Shown piece by piece: positions 17,019-27,218 of a stretch of DNA of 44,258 bases. This DNA is from M55B112 sp040880545. Lineage in GTDB: Bacteria > Bacteroidota > Bacteroidia > Bacteroidales > GCA-2748055. The stretch's first letter is position 1. Every line of letters starts with the position of its first letter. The notes beneath the pieces are model-generated. The model saw only the letters and a program-made list of their open reading frames with translations, made no database searches and was not told the DNA's origin. The stretch spans positions 1 to 44,258 of the forward strand of contig JBBDIE010000035.1 in the NCBI GenBank assembly GCA_040880545.1. The letters run 5' to 3'. Both the position numbers and the translations under genes were made by a program.

Positions 17019-17324
17019 TCAGTTAGCGTTTAAAGTTTGAATATTACAAGAGGTAGATAAAAAAGAGGACCAAACTTACAAGAAAGACGAGCAGGACATA
17101 CTGGTAGTATAAATATTTTTTCTGCCGTTTTTGCATGGGGCCATTTGTAAGTTTCAGTTAAAATTATAGAAGAATTTGGTTTGAATGGTTCTTAGATAGT
17201 TCAAGCAGGTTTGTCCATTGATTTATATTGTATAAACCAGGTGCCGGATCTATTATTTCAACTACTACAACCACATGTAAAGAAATTTACCCCAACAACT
17301 GAATGCAGCAGATATACTGTTAAT
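17019..17324 (-). promoter_or_regulatory. Regulatory gap between regulator and susC, with promoter box and inverted repeat
   Basis: This 306-base gap should hold the susC promoter. On the minus strand TAAGTTTG (17078-17071) is an exact match to the TAnnTTTG box and would start a transcript near 17064, about 46 bases before the susC ATG; no TTTG lies at the right distance upstream, consistent with activator dependence. The box overlaps AAACTTACAA (17072-17081), one arm of a perfect 10-bp inverted repeat whose other arm TTGTAAGTTT is at 17145-17154, 63 bases away. The repeat is a candidate site for the AraC-type domain of the upstream regulator. A 30-codon ORF for a hydrophobic peptide (17136-17044, minus) lies between, of uncertain meaning. 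Confidence 0.45.
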
Positions 17325-20300
17325 TTACCTGTTTTCAGTAAGGGGCGGATCCTTTCTGAATTCAGTAGGTGTAACACCAAAATGTTTCCTGAAGCTTGTA
17401 CTGAAATGTTTAGAATTGGAGAAACCTGAACTATAGGCAATTTCTGCAATCGACATATTACCGTTGATCAGTGCATTGGCAGCTTTTTTTAATTTACAGA
17501 CTTTTACAAATTCCTGGATGGTGTATCCTGAAATGGACTTAATTTTTCGATATAGCACCGAACGGCTCATCCCCATCTCCCTTGAAACGGAGACAACATC
17601 CAGGGCCGATTCACCAGTGAGTTCTTCAACTACACCGATCAACTTATCAAGGAATTTTTCGTCCAGCCTGTTATTGGTAACTTCAGCGGGAACCAGTGTA
17701 CTGAATCCACTGAACTTCCTTTTCAACAACTGACGTGATTCAATCATCTTCTTCACGGAGACCTTTAACAGATCGGGATTATAGGGCTTATTGATATAGG
17801 CGTCAACGCCTATCTCCATACCCTCAATCTGGGATTCTTCATCCGTTCTTGCTGTCAGTAAAATGACCGGAATATGAGATGTTGCGATATTGGATTTTAA
17901 TTCTTTGGTTAATTCAATGCCATTCATCACAGGCATCATGAGATCGGTTATTACCAGTTCCGGGGCATATTTTACCGCCATTTGCAGCCCCTCTTCACCA
18001 TTTCCGGCAGGTACAATGTTAAATTCCTGTTCCAGTTGGTCCCTGATCAGGTCGACCACTGAAGGGTTGTCCTCCACCACCAGAATTGTCGGCTTAGACA
18101 GCTCAATCTGGATACCTGAATCGTGAATTCTGGTCATCAATTCATTGTTAATATCCTCACTGTCGATTTTCAGCGTGTATCCCTGGGGGTGCTCCTTCGC
18201 TTTTTCCTCCTTCGAGAGATGACTGTCGCCCACAGGCAGTTCCACCGTAAACACGGTCTCAACGTCTAGATTACTTTTCACTGAGATTCGTCCATGATGA
18301 AGTTCCACCAGTTTTTTGCTGTATGCCAAACCGATACCCGATCCCCTTTGAATTTGATAATGCTTCCCTTCCAATAGTTTTTCAGCCTGGTAAAACCGCT
18401 CGAAAACCAGGTCAATGTCTTCATCGGAAATTCCTTCCCCTGTATTTCTTACCCTGATCTGAACAAAGTCCGATTCGCTCTTTAACGGTTCAACTTGCCT
18501 TACATCATCCTGTATATTCAGAGCTTGAGTAGGATCTTTCAATACGATACTTATATCGATTTCTCCTCCGTCATCCGTAAACTTAAATGCATTGGAGAGG
18601 AGGTTGAACATAACTTTCTCAATTTTTGCGGGGTCAAACCAAACATTGGGAACAGAAGCCGGAACATGGAACCTGAATCTGATATTCCTGTTATCGGCAA
18701 CATCGTTGTAATTGGATTTGATATTTTGGAGGAACTCAACAATATTCAAATGCTCGGCTGCCAGGCTGGCCAAACCACTTTCTGCCTTTCTAAAATCCAG
18801 TAATTCAGTGATAAGACGCAGTAGCCGGTTTACATTCTGACCAATTATCCTGGTTGCATCCTCTCTCTTTTTTTCATCACTTTGGGTCAATAGTTTATGC
18901 AAGTGCCCGCGTATTAGTGTCAGGGGGGTCCTGAATTCATGGGACACGTTGGTAAAAAAACGAAGCTTCATCTGGTTCAGCTCTTCAGTATGCTTTTTCT
19001 CCCTGCGCTGCATCTCAAGTTCGTTACGAACATTGATCCATCTGATTGTATTGGCCCTGAAAAGAAGCAACAAGACGATAAGCAACACCCCATAAATGAC
19101 ATACGCCACTGCCGTTTTCCAGGGAGGTGGCTTTACTCGAATATTTAGAGAGGCCGGCTCTCCGGATTCCAGCCCTTCGCTATTGACCGCTTTTACCCTG
19201 AAGACATATTTTCCCGGATCCAGGTTTGTGAAAGTAGCTGACCTGTTGTCCGAATACTCACTCCAATCTTTATCAAAGCCCTCCAGGAAGGTTGAATACT
19301 TTGATTTTCTGGCATTGATGAAACCGATCACCGAGAAGTGAATGGAAACATTGTTTTGTTTATGTTTCAGCACAATTGATTCCTGGAGAAACAACTGTTT
19401 ACTGAGCGGACTTTGATTTTCTCCAATAATTGCCGGCTTATTGTAAAGGTATAGGTCGGTAAGCAGCAGGTGTGGTCTGCTAATATTACTTACCAGGCTA
19501 TCAGGGTAAAATGTATTCAGACCCTCCGGTCCCCCGATATAAATTTTCCGGTCGGATGTAATCAATCCGGTATTGGGATAGAACTCGTTTCCCTGCAGTC
19601 CGTCTGCCTCCGTAAATACCCGCAAATGATCTTCATTGGGATAATAATCCACGAGTCCTTTGTTTGTAGTAATCCAGTAATGTCCGTGATGATCCTTGAT
19701 TACACAGTTTATCACGTTATCAGGTAACCCGTCAGCAGTACTTAAAAATTCAAGTTCATTGGTTTCAGGATCAAGAATATTAATCCCACCGCCTTCGGTC
19801 CCGATCCATAATTTTCCATCATCATTTTCGAAGATCGAGATGATACGGTTATTTGTAAGTGAATTGAGATCGTTTGCCGAACTCTGATATGTACGGAATA
19901 CCTCGTCACCGTGGAACAAAGCATTCAATCCGTTATTTGTACCTATCCATAACCTTCCCTTACTGTCCTCATACAAAACCTTCACTCCGTTATCCAATAA
20001 ATTAGAGTCTCCCGTCTGATATCGTTTCAATGTGTCCTTTTTAAGGTCATAACCATACAATCCCCCCATGCTTGCGATCCATATCACATCATTCCGGGTC
20101 AAGACCATATCATAAATATGGCTTTGTTGCAGAGAACCATTTTTATCATCGGGGTGATCAAATTTTCTGATCTCATAGGTGTCCAGATCCAGTATATTGA
20201 TACCTCCAGAAAATGTTCCTACCCAAAGATTCCCCCTTCCATCATCCATCAGACTCATTATGGTATTTGAACTCAGGGAAGACTTCCTGCTATCCTTGTC

Positions 20301-21494
20301 TGTGATGAAAATTCTGAACTGCCCGGTTTCCGGTTTGAATAAATTTAATCCGCCTTTTGTACCGATCCATAACTGATCCCTGCTGTCAAGAAATATGGTC
20401 CTGACATTATTTTCCGACAGACTATTGGGATTGTTCACTTCATGGCGAACCGGTAAAAATTTGCGGTCATATTTGCTGTAAAAATTTATTCCACCCGCAT
20501 AGTTACCGATCCACATGTTGTTGTGCCGATCGAGAAATACTGTATACACACTATTGTTACTCAAGGTATTAGCATCATTCACATCCATCTGATTGACAGA
20601 CATTTTATAGCTATCCGGGTCCATGATAATCAGTCCGCCCCCATCGCTACCGATGAGTATATCTCCATCTTCATTCAATTTTAAATCTCTGATTAGGTTG
20701 TCCGGCAAAGCGGAATTATCTGAGTTAATGAAGGTAAAATCTCCGCTCTTCTTATTCAATTCTATAATGCCTTCCCCGTCCGTTGCCACATAAATGACTT
20801 CTTCTGAATAATCCAGTAGTACCTGGGGACGGGTTCTGAGATCGGTTTCTCGTTTCAACACAACCTGCATTTTACCGGAATTCAAATTATACCGGACGAG
20901 ACCATCGTATGATCCGATCCACAAAGTACTGTCATTCTCCAGCAACAAACATTTTATTCGTGAGATGGAAAAATCATGTGGCTCCACAATATCAGGCTGA
21001 ACCATCATCAGTGAATCTCCTGACCTCTTGCACAGGTACAATCCACCACCGTTAGTTCCGAACCAAATATTTCCCTGACTGTCGCCGGTAATTGCCTGCA
21101 CATTATTTTTGCTAAGTGCCTTTGTATCAACAGGGTCAAGGATATGACTTATAAAAATATCACGGTTCTGATCATACAGTGCAATTCCCCCATTATAAGT
21201 GCCTATCCATAAACGGCCAAAGACATCTATATATATGGCGTTAATGTGGGAGCTTTTAAGTCCCCCCGTGAACTGGTCATAGATCCTGAACTGCGAGCCG
21301 TCAAAACGGTTCAGTCCGTTACGGGTACCTATCCATATAAAGCCGAAGTCATCCTCAATAAATGAATAGACAATATTGGAAGAGAGTCCTTCCTGGGTGG
21401 TTATATGACGGAAAACAATCTCATTTACCCTGCTCATCAGGTACGGATTGCCAAACCACATGAGCAGGAAAGTAAGAAAGAGACGTATCCGCAT
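17325..21494 (-). CDS. Hybrid two-component system sensor histidine kinase/AraC-type response regulator
   Basis: One-protein sensor and transcription factor of 1389 residues that senses an oligosaccharide outside the inner membrane and activates the polysaccharide genes. Order: signal peptide; two seven-bladed propellers built of repeats such as DDFGFIWIGTRNGLNRFDG and DSQGNIWFGTNGGGLY (to about 680); Y_Y_Y domain (about 735-795); transmembrane helix (about 795-815); HisKA with the phospho-acceptor in SHEFRTPLTLIRGH (about 850); HATPase with GSGIGLAYSKKLVELHHGR; receiver with VVEDNPSV and acceptor Asp in VITDLMMPV (about 1185); C-terminal AraC helix-turn-helix. I chose the ATG at 21494, preceded by AGGAGAGG, over an ATG at 21518. 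It lies just upstream of susC on the same strand. Confidence 0.95.
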   Translation of the reverse strand: MRIRLFLTFLLMWFGNPYLMSRVNEIVFRHITTQEGLSSNIVYSFIEDDFGFIWIGTRNGLNRFDGSQFRIYDQFTGGLKSSHINAIYIDVFGRLWIGTYNGGIALYDQNRDIFISHILDPVDTKALSKNNVQAITGDSQGNIWFGTNGGGLYLCKRSGDSLMMVQPDIVEPHDFSISRIKCLLLENDSTLWIGSYDGLVRYNLNSGKMQVVLKRETDLRTRPQVLLDYSEEVIYVATDGEGIIELNKKSGDFTFINSDNSALPDNLIRDLKLNEDGDILIGSDGGGLIIMDPDSYKMSVNQMDVNDANTLSNNSVYTVFLDRHNNMWIGNYAGGINFYSKYDRKFLPVRHEVNNPNSLSENNVRTIFLDSRDQLWIGTKGGLNLFKPETGQFRIFITDKDSRKSSLSSNTIMSLMDDGRGNLWVGTFSGGINILDLDTYEIRKFDHPDDKNGSLQQSHIYDMVLTRNDVIWIASMGGLYGYDLKKDTLKRYQTGDSNLLDNGVKVLYEDSKGRLWIGTNNGLNALFHGDEVFRTYQSSANDLNSLTNNRIISIFENDDGKLWIGTEGGGINILDPETNELEFLSTADGLPDNVINCVIKDHHGHYWITTNKGLVDYYPNEDHLRVFTEADGLQGNEFYPNTGLITSDRKIYIGGPEGLNTFYPDSLVSNISRPHLLLTDLYLYNKPAIIGENQSPLSKQLFLQESIVLKHKQNNVSIHFSVIGFINARKSKYSTFLEGFDKDWSEYSDNRSATFTNLDPGKYVFRVKAVNSEGLESGEPASLNIRVKPPPWKTAVAYVIYGVLLIVLLLLFRANTIRWINVRNELEMQRREKKHTEELNQMKLRFFTNVSHEFRTPLTLIRGHLHKLLTQSDEKKREDATRIIGQNVNRLLRLITELLDFRKAESGLASLAAEHLNIVEFLQNIKSNYNDVADNRNIRFRFHVPASVPNVWFDPAKIEKVMFNLLSNAFKFTDDGGEIDISIVLKDPTQALNIQDDVRQVEPLKSESDFVQIRVRNTGEGISDEDIDLVFERFYQAEKLLEGKHYQIQRGSGIGLAYSKKLVELHHGRISVKSNLDVETVFTVELPVGDSHLSKEEKAKEHPQGYTLKIDSEDINNELMTRIHDSGIQIELSKPTILVVEDNPSVVDLIRDQLEQEFNIVPAGNGEEGLQMAVKYAPELVITDLMMPVMNGIELTKELKSNIATSHIPVILLTARTDEESQIEGMEIGVDAYINKPYNPDLLKVSVKKMIESRQLLKRKFSGFSTLVPAEVTNNRLDEKFLDKLIGVVEELTGESALDVVSVSREMGMSRSVLYRKIKSISGYTIQEFVKVCKLKKAANALINGNMSIAEIAYSSGFSNSKHFSTSFRKHFGVTPTEFRKDPPLTENR

Positions 21495-21559
21495 TATATT
21501 ACCTCTCCTGTTTGTCATCTGAAGTAAATCGGTATTACCGGACCCTTAATATAAAAAGA

Positions 21560-24208
21560 TTATTTCAGAATAAACGGTTCAGATAATTCTTCCTTGTTTT
21601 CATTGACAATTCTAATAAAATAATTCCCAGGAACCAATCTGAATTCTTGCCCGTAAAGAACGAAATTTATTTTTTCATCATCCACATTTTCCTGTCCAAT
21701 TGCTACAATTTTTCCGGCAGTATTTAAAATTTGCCAATTTACCTGTTCCCCGGCAATATTATCGACACTTACATTGATCAGACCCGAAGCTGGGTTTGGA
21801 AAAATTTTTACCCTTCTTTTTAACATATAAGGGTCTGAAAATGTATTCAGAGTCTGATGAACTCCGATGTTTATGTGATCATGTACCGGGTTACCATAAA
21901 AATCCATATCAGGCATCCCTTCAAGCTGTAACCCCGTGTTTTTCAACGGGGAGTTATCTTCTAACTTAAATCCCTCCAAAGAATTGATATCCGAAGCGAT
22001 GCCCGGATTCGTAAACCCGGGGTTGGCAATCACTTTTGCAGGATCAAAAGGTTCATTGGAAGCATGGTTTCCAAAAAATGCATTGTTACTGAAAATATTG
22101 TTTCTTGAACTGCCAAAATCAAACGATGGGTTTAATCCCAGGTGATAAAATGCATTGTTGTGATAATACGAACCGTCGGCCGATGCTCCGGACCAACTGC
22201 CATGATATGCGACGATTATATCCGAAAGATGTTCACCGGTATAAAATACATTGTTATAGACGGAAATGTTGGTAAGCCTCCCTGATGTTTTGATAATATG
22301 GTCTTTGTTGTCGGCTAAAATATTATAGCGTATGATCGTTCCCTCATTAAATCTCGGCACCGACGTATTACCTCCGGCACCACCGGTTGCTACAACGCCT
22401 CCGTAGCCGTTGTGGTGCAGGTAATTGTATTGAATGATGGTATGTTTTGTACGGAAATCGCTGTCAATTCCCCTTGCATCGGTATCTCCTTCATTGTACA
22501 CGGTATAACTGGCTTCATTAAACTGAAAAATGGCACTGTCTGTATTAAAGCAGAAGGCAGCATTTCCACTAAGCACAGTTGCGCAATTATAAAAATAGTT
22601 GTACTCAATCAATGGTTTATCTGCCAACCTGATAATCAATCCGTTGCCCTCAATGTTTTCAATCCGGTTATTCCTCAGTACCATGTTTTTAGAAGGGATC
22701 CAGTTGTCGTATGTATCCGGTCCAATCAGGTCACCGAATTCCGAATCGGGTCCGCGTCTCTCCCATGTGGAGGCATTGCTGATACCTGTTCTTCCAAGGT
22801 CATAAAAATGACAATTCTCAATAATCACAGAATCAAACCATGTGGAAATAACATCACCTGTAATCTCCATAAACAGCCCTCCAAAATCCTTGCTTTTCTC
22901 ACTAAATGATTGGTCGGATGATACCTGTGAATTAATATCATGAACCTTCAGGTTCCTGAATACAAAATGCTTCACCGCTCCCATTTCGTGTGCGTACACG
23001 TAAATCCCGCGTTTATATACACCCGACATACCTTCCTCTACTTGCTCGTAATTCCGGATCTCTATTCCGTCCATCTCCCAGTAACTAATATTATCAAAGG
23101 TGACTGTATTACTTAGATAGGTTCCCGGACCATTCAGTACCGGTAGTTCCCCTTCTCCGTAATTCCCGAGCACATTGGGATTTCCAGCCCTTCCCGATCC
23201 ACGGAGGAACAAAGAGCCCGTCCATGTTTCACCCCTTTTCAGGTAAATATGACTACCTGGGAGAAAACGAGTTCTATTGATTTTGTCCAGGGTTTTCCAG
23301 GCGCTCTGTTCACTGTTTCCATTGTTCAGGTCATCTCCAACTGTAGCATCAACATAATAATCATACCGCTCTGAAAGCCCCGCTGTCGTTACACTGACAA
23401 CATTGGATGCATCTGAATATCCCAGTCCGTTAAATGCCACAACGCGAAAATGATACGTGGTTTCTGGCAACAGGTTTTCCAGGGAGAGGTAAGTCATATT
23501 CGCTGCAACAAAACTGTCCTGTTCAAAATTTATTCCATCCAAACTTTTCTCCAGGATAAACCCCGATTCCTCTAACGAATTGTCTGTCCATGTAAATTCA
23601 ACCTGCATTGGTGTAAGCTTTGTTGCCACCAGTTCACCTGGTGGATCGGGAATCATTGTAGCCTCAGAAATTATCAACGCCGGGATATTAGCTCCTGCCT
23701 CTTTGGAGCTGAACCGTACATGCTGGTTTGCAATAAATGGATCCATAATTCCCAATGAGAGGGTATCGTTATAGTCATTCTGCAACAAGTATGTGGTCAG
23801 GTCAACCGTAAACCACGTGCCTTCAGAGGACTTATCGATCTCAACAGTAGAAATCAATGTTCCCATGGCCGGTGCATTGTTCCAGGTGATGCTATTTTCA
23901 TCCCATTCCCCGGGCACCTCGTAAATGCCAAACTGGAACGTATTATTCACATATTCGGCAAACAGTTTAAGTTCCACACTGAGAATCCCGATGGATGAGA
24001 GCACCGATACGTCGAATTTAAGATATCCCCTCCTGCTGTATGTATCGTTCGTGGGACTGCTTTTCACATAGATCATCGATTCTGTGCCAAAGTTGTCGTT
24101 AGCATTACTCCCTCCCTGTACAAATGCATCTTCCAATAATACCGGTGTCTGAGCTGCAACTACCAGGTTGAAAAATATAAATAGTACTGTTACTAATCTG
24201 AATTTCAT
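21560..24208 (-). CDS. Secreted modular parallel beta-helix protein (DNRLRE/CBM96-like, FnIII, beta-helix, T9SS tail)
   Basis: An 882-residue protein starting MKFRLVTVLFIFFNLVVAAQ (signal peptide; the ATG at 24250 gives an implausible leader). Residues about 20-175 form a DNRLRE-type carbohydrate-binding domain (DAFVQGGSNANDNFGTES, RRGYLKFDVS). FnIII follows at about 190-280 (PDPPGELVATKL). From about 285 (YYVDATVGDDLNNGNSEQSA) a right-handed parallel beta-helix runs to about 780, with repeats such as NMVLRNNRIENIEGNGLIIR and VYNNVFYTGEHL. The C-terminus is a type A T9SS signal (IFPNPASGLINVSV). Beta-helix enzymes include polysaccharide lyases and several glycoside hydrolases, so the reaction cannot be assigned. 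The neighbours suggest an algal galactan substrate. Confidence 0.8.
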   Translation of the reverse strand: MKFRLVTVLFIFFNLVVAAQTPVLLEDAFVQGGSNANDNFGTESMIYVKSSPTNDTYSRRGYLKFDVSVLSSIGILSVELKLFAEYVNNTFQFGIYEVPGEWDENSITWNNAPAMGTLISTVEIDKSSEGTWFTVDLTTYLLQNDYNDTLSLGIMDPFIANQHVRFSSKEAGANIPALIISEATMIPDPPGELVATKLTPMQVEFTWTDNSLEESGFILEKSLDGINFEQDSFVAANMTYLSLENLLPETTYHFRVVAFNGLGYSDASNVVSVTTAGLSERYDYYVDATVGDDLNNGNSEQSAWKTLDKINRTRFLPGSHIYLKRGETWTGSLFLRGSGRAGNPNVLGNYGEGELPVLNGPGTYLSNTVTFDNISYWEMDGIEIRNYEQVEEGMSGVYKRGIYVYAHEMGAVKHFVFRNLKVHDINSQVSSDQSFSEKSKDFGGLFMEITGDVISTWFDSVIIENCHFYDLGRTGISNASTWERRGPDSEFGDLIGPDTYDNWIPSKNMVLRNNRIENIEGNGLIIRLADKPLIEYNYFYNCATVLSGNAAFCFNTDSAIFQFNEASYTVYNEGDTDARGIDSDFRTKHTIIQYNYLHHNGYGGVVATGGAGGNTSVPRFNEGTIIRYNILADNKDHIIKTSGRLTNISVYNNVFYTGEHLSDIIVAYHGSWSGASADGSYYHNNAFYHLGLNPSFDFGSSRNNIFSNNAFFGNHASNEPFDPAKVIANPGFTNPGIASDINSLEGFKLEDNSPLKNTGLQLEGMPDMDFYGNPVHDHINIGVHQTLNTFSDPYMLKRRVKIFPNPASGLINVSVDNIAGEQVNWQILNTAGKIVAIGQENVDDEKINFVLYGQEFRLVPGNYFIRIVNENKEELSEPFILK

Positions 24209-24298
24209 GTGTTTTGTCTTTAAATGGTTCCGGGTACAATGGTACTTCAATGAATTATTTCAATCTTCCTTAAAAATAACTTACATCCAGTAATTCAG

Positions 24299-27166
24299 TT
24301 ACCTGGTATGGAAAGAGGTCTCCAGGAGCACAAGTTTACGGCTTGCCACATAGGAAATCTTTAATCGTGAATCTTCCGCGTCAAACTGGTCTTCTATTAC
24401 TCTCACTTCCCCCGGCTCCAATATTTTGGTTCCCAGCAGGAGCTCATTGCAGTAAACTTTGATTTCAAGAGCGGTATCTGCCGGATTCCAAACCTTGTTG
24501 GCGATGAGGTTCGTCCCTGGTGTAACTGTACACCAGAATGATCCTTCGCCGGGTGAATCATCATTATTGGAAGGTCTTGCAACACCACCGAAACCATCAT
24601 GATGATATGGGCCAAATACCCTTCTGCCATAAGGAACATACTGAATACCGGCCCGGTTGTTCCATCCCCCTGGTTTCTCCGCAAACTGGTGGCCCAATTC
24701 ATTGACAATAATCTCCTTCTCCCTGTAACTTCCGGTCAATACCGGACTAGTATTCAACATCAAACCACTGTAAATACCTGTCAGCATTCCCTTCTCAGAG
24801 TCATAATCCCCCCATTTAACCAGGTAATTAATGTGGGTATGGAGAGGGTAAAGTATATCTCCTCCAGCATATTCAATAAGATTTACCAAGGTTCTGGCAG
24901 CCACCGGATCAACGGACGTTCTCAAACAAAGATCCAGACCGCTGACAATGACTCGCTCACTTCCTGTGTCAAATTCGGCTAGCGCGATACCTTCCAGCCC
25001 TACACTGTAATTTGCCAGGATTGAAGTCGAGCCCATATCCTGCTTGTTTTTCAGGACAAAACCTGATTTTACCGGGTAAATTTCGGGCATACCCGGCATC
25101 GATTCGTTCCAGCCGGTATAATCCGACCACCTTTCCAGCATAAACCTTTCTATATTCTTGAATACAGGATGATCCGGCTTCTCCATATTCAGATGATAAC
25201 CATTTCCCGAAGGTCTTAAGGGAGGTGGATAAGATGGATCATCCACATCCATTTTGGGAAATCTAAGTTTAACGGGTAAAAAGCGGTTAAGTAGCTCTTC
25301 ATGGTCCGGATTTTGCCTCAGGCAGAGCAGTCTGCCGCCATTTTCTATGAATTTCCTGATCACCATGATCTTCGACTCATCCAACTCCCCTGCGGTATTC
25401 TCTCCGATGATGAGGGTCCATTTGATATCTGGAACTTCGGTAAGCCTGGTTAATGAATACCCGGTTTTTAAGAGATCGAAGGAAGCTGCAGTTGAACCAT
25501 TGGGGTCGAACAATTGAACATTTTTTATGGTAACCTGCTTTCCCTGTGCAAAAATTTCATCTGCAATAAATATTTCCTCCTGGTTCACACTGATCTTCCT
25601 GCCATTATTTTTTAATGTACCCAGCACAACATATTTTCCTGAGGGAAGATTTTCCGGCAAACTAAACCGAACTGGTACTTTTCGCGTCTCGTAATATGGC
25701 ACTTCCGGAATTCGGACGGACCTGGTCAGCCATGTCCGTCCCGTTTCGTCCCTTAATTCAACCTCCATCAAGCCGGCCGAAAGCGTTGAAAAATCTTCCG
25801 AATCGTTTACGATGTGTGCCCACATCTCAACATCATTTCCCGCATAATTATTATATTTCCAGGACTCCCAGCTCAGAAGAACCGGCTGGTAGGAGCGTTC
25901 TACCTGGGCAAATGCCGGTTTCGGATCCATATCCTGAAAATTCTCAACGGTGTGCCAGTTGTAGAATAGGATAGTAAATGGGAAGACCCCTGATAATTCA
26001 GGATTAATCGGTCTGAGCCTGCGAAAGAGTTCGGTGGCATTGCGTAAGGTTTTAGCCTGGTGCCGGTCGGCAAGCCCGGCCTGAAGATCCTGTGAGGCAT
26101 GTCCCGTCCAACACATTTGCGAAACAGGGTTCTTGTGTGCCGGAGTCAGGTTGTACCTGCCATCGGGACCTGTATAATTGCCTACGCATTCTGTAAAGGT
26201 GATGGGCTGAACTTTATCAGGAAAAGTAATACTGTCGTAATCACGTAAATGCAGGTAGGTATATGGAGAAGAATAATACCAACCCCAATACCTGTGCAGG
26301 TCCTCAATATCACCGGATTTTCCGTAACCATAGCCGGCATTCCCGATAATCACCTTATTTGGATCCCATGATTTTATACCGGGATAGGCAAAATTTAAGA
26401 ATGATAGCCATTTTTCAGCCGCTGTTCCAACATAGGAGACTTCATTGGTTAAGGCATAAATGACAAGAGATGGATGGTATGAAATGGGGCCAAGTTTGGT
26501 CTCTTTGTACCATTTTACTGAAGTTTCGTATGCAGGTGGTTCCGGAGGATGGAGACCGTTCACCCGTGAGGAATAGTTGCCCCCAAAGACCATCATTCCC
26601 AGTTCATCACAGACATCATACCATGTGTGGTCATCCGGGATCCTGATAATATTTACATGCATTCTTTTCAGGAAGCTTACATAATCGTAAGCGAATGTGC
26701 GTGACCGTTCAACTTCCGTCGGAATTCCCCGTCCGGGAGGATTGATAGCGATACCCCGGAGGAATACTGGTTTATCGTTGAGCCATATCCTGCCATCCCT
26801 GCTCTCAATGGAGCGGAAACCAATCCTGTTGTCCTGGATATATTTGTTAAATCGTTTGTCACTGTATATTTGCAACCGGTATAAAACAGGATTCTCAGTG
26901 AACCATAATTCCGGAGTGAGATTTTTCAGGACGTACCTTTTGCCATCCTCCATTTCGGCTGAGTGCACCGGTCCTGCATATAATTCCATGCCGGAACCAT
27001 CATCTTTAAATATTTTCACATATAATGTGGAAGGGGTGTTTTCGAACGATGTCAGTTGAATATGATCCATCCCTGTACTGACCTTGAACAATTCGTGATT
27101 TTGACCATTGATGGTCGCTAATGAAAAAAACAAGCATAGCAGAAAAAACTGGTGACGAATATTCAT
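24299..27166 (-). CDS. GH2-like glycoside hydrolase without N-terminal jelly roll, with extra C-terminal domains
   Basis: A 955-residue secreted protein starting MNIRHQFFLLCLFFSLATINGQ. The first 125 residues or so are an Ig-like domain ending NRIGFRSIE. They lead straight into a GH2-type (beta/alpha)8 barrel: WLNDKPVFLRGIAINPPGRG, HVNIIRIPDD, acid/base candidate Glu in ALTNEVS (about 239) and nucleophile candidate Glu in FTECVGN (about 324). The usual GH2 N-terminal sugar-binding jelly roll is missing. A later region (about 575-790), with WTLIIGENTAGELDESKIMV, ENGGRLLCLRQ and ERVIVSGLDLC, looks like a glutamine-amidotransferase-like Rossmann fold. No T9SS tail is seen, so it is probably periplasmic. 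It follows the first GH2 gene by 52 bases. Substrate unknown. Confidence 0.75.
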   Translation of the reverse strand: MNIRHQFFLLCLFFSLATINGQNHELFKVSTGMDHIQLTSFENTPSTLYVKIFKDDGSGMELYAGPVHSAEMEDGKRYVLKNLTPELWFTENPVLYRLQIYSDKRFNKYIQDNRIGFRSIESRDGRIWLNDKPVFLRGIAINPPGRGIPTEVERSRTFAYDYVSFLKRMHVNIIRIPDDHTWYDVCDELGMMVFGGNYSSRVNGLHPPEPPAYETSVKWYKETKLGPISYHPSLVIYALTNEVSYVGTAAEKWLSFLNFAYPGIKSWDPNKVIIGNAGYGYGKSGDIEDLHRYWGWYYSSPYTYLHLRDYDSITFPDKVQPITFTECVGNYTGPDGRYNLTPAHKNPVSQMCWTGHASQDLQAGLADRHQAKTLRNATELFRRLRPINPELSGVFPFTILFYNWHTVENFQDMDPKPAFAQVERSYQPVLLSWESWKYNNYAGNDVEMWAHIVNDSEDFSTLSAGLMEVELRDETGRTWLTRSVRIPEVPYYETRKVPVRFSLPENLPSGKYVVLGTLKNNGRKISVNQEEIFIADEIFAQGKQVTIKNVQLFDPNGSTAASFDLLKTGYSLTRLTEVPDIKWTLIIGENTAGELDESKIMVIRKFIENGGRLLCLRQNPDHEELLNRFLPVKLRFPKMDVDDPSYPPPLRPSGNGYHLNMEKPDHPVFKNIERFMLERWSDYTGWNESMPGMPEIYPVKSGFVLKNKQDMGSTSILANYSVGLEGIALAEFDTGSERVIVSGLDLCLRTSVDPVAARTLVNLIEYAGGDILYPLHTHINYLVKWGDYDSEKGMLTGIYSGLMLNTSPVLTGSYREKEIIVNELGHQFAEKPGGWNNRAGIQYVPYGRRVFGPYHHDGFGGVARPSNNDDSPGEGSFWCTVTPGTNLIANKVWNPADTALEIKVYCNELLLGTKILEPGEVRVIEDQFDAEDSRLKISYVASRKLVLLETSFHTR

Positions 27167-27218
27167 GGGTGTATGGTTTAAATGTATAATAATGCAACTT
27201 TTCTTTGTTAATTTATTT

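Noticed and set aside
21530..21540. Palindrome CGGTA-T-TACCG before the hybrid regulator.
   Set aside because: Only 5-bp arms with a one-base centre and no repeat elsewhere in the locus; likely chance.
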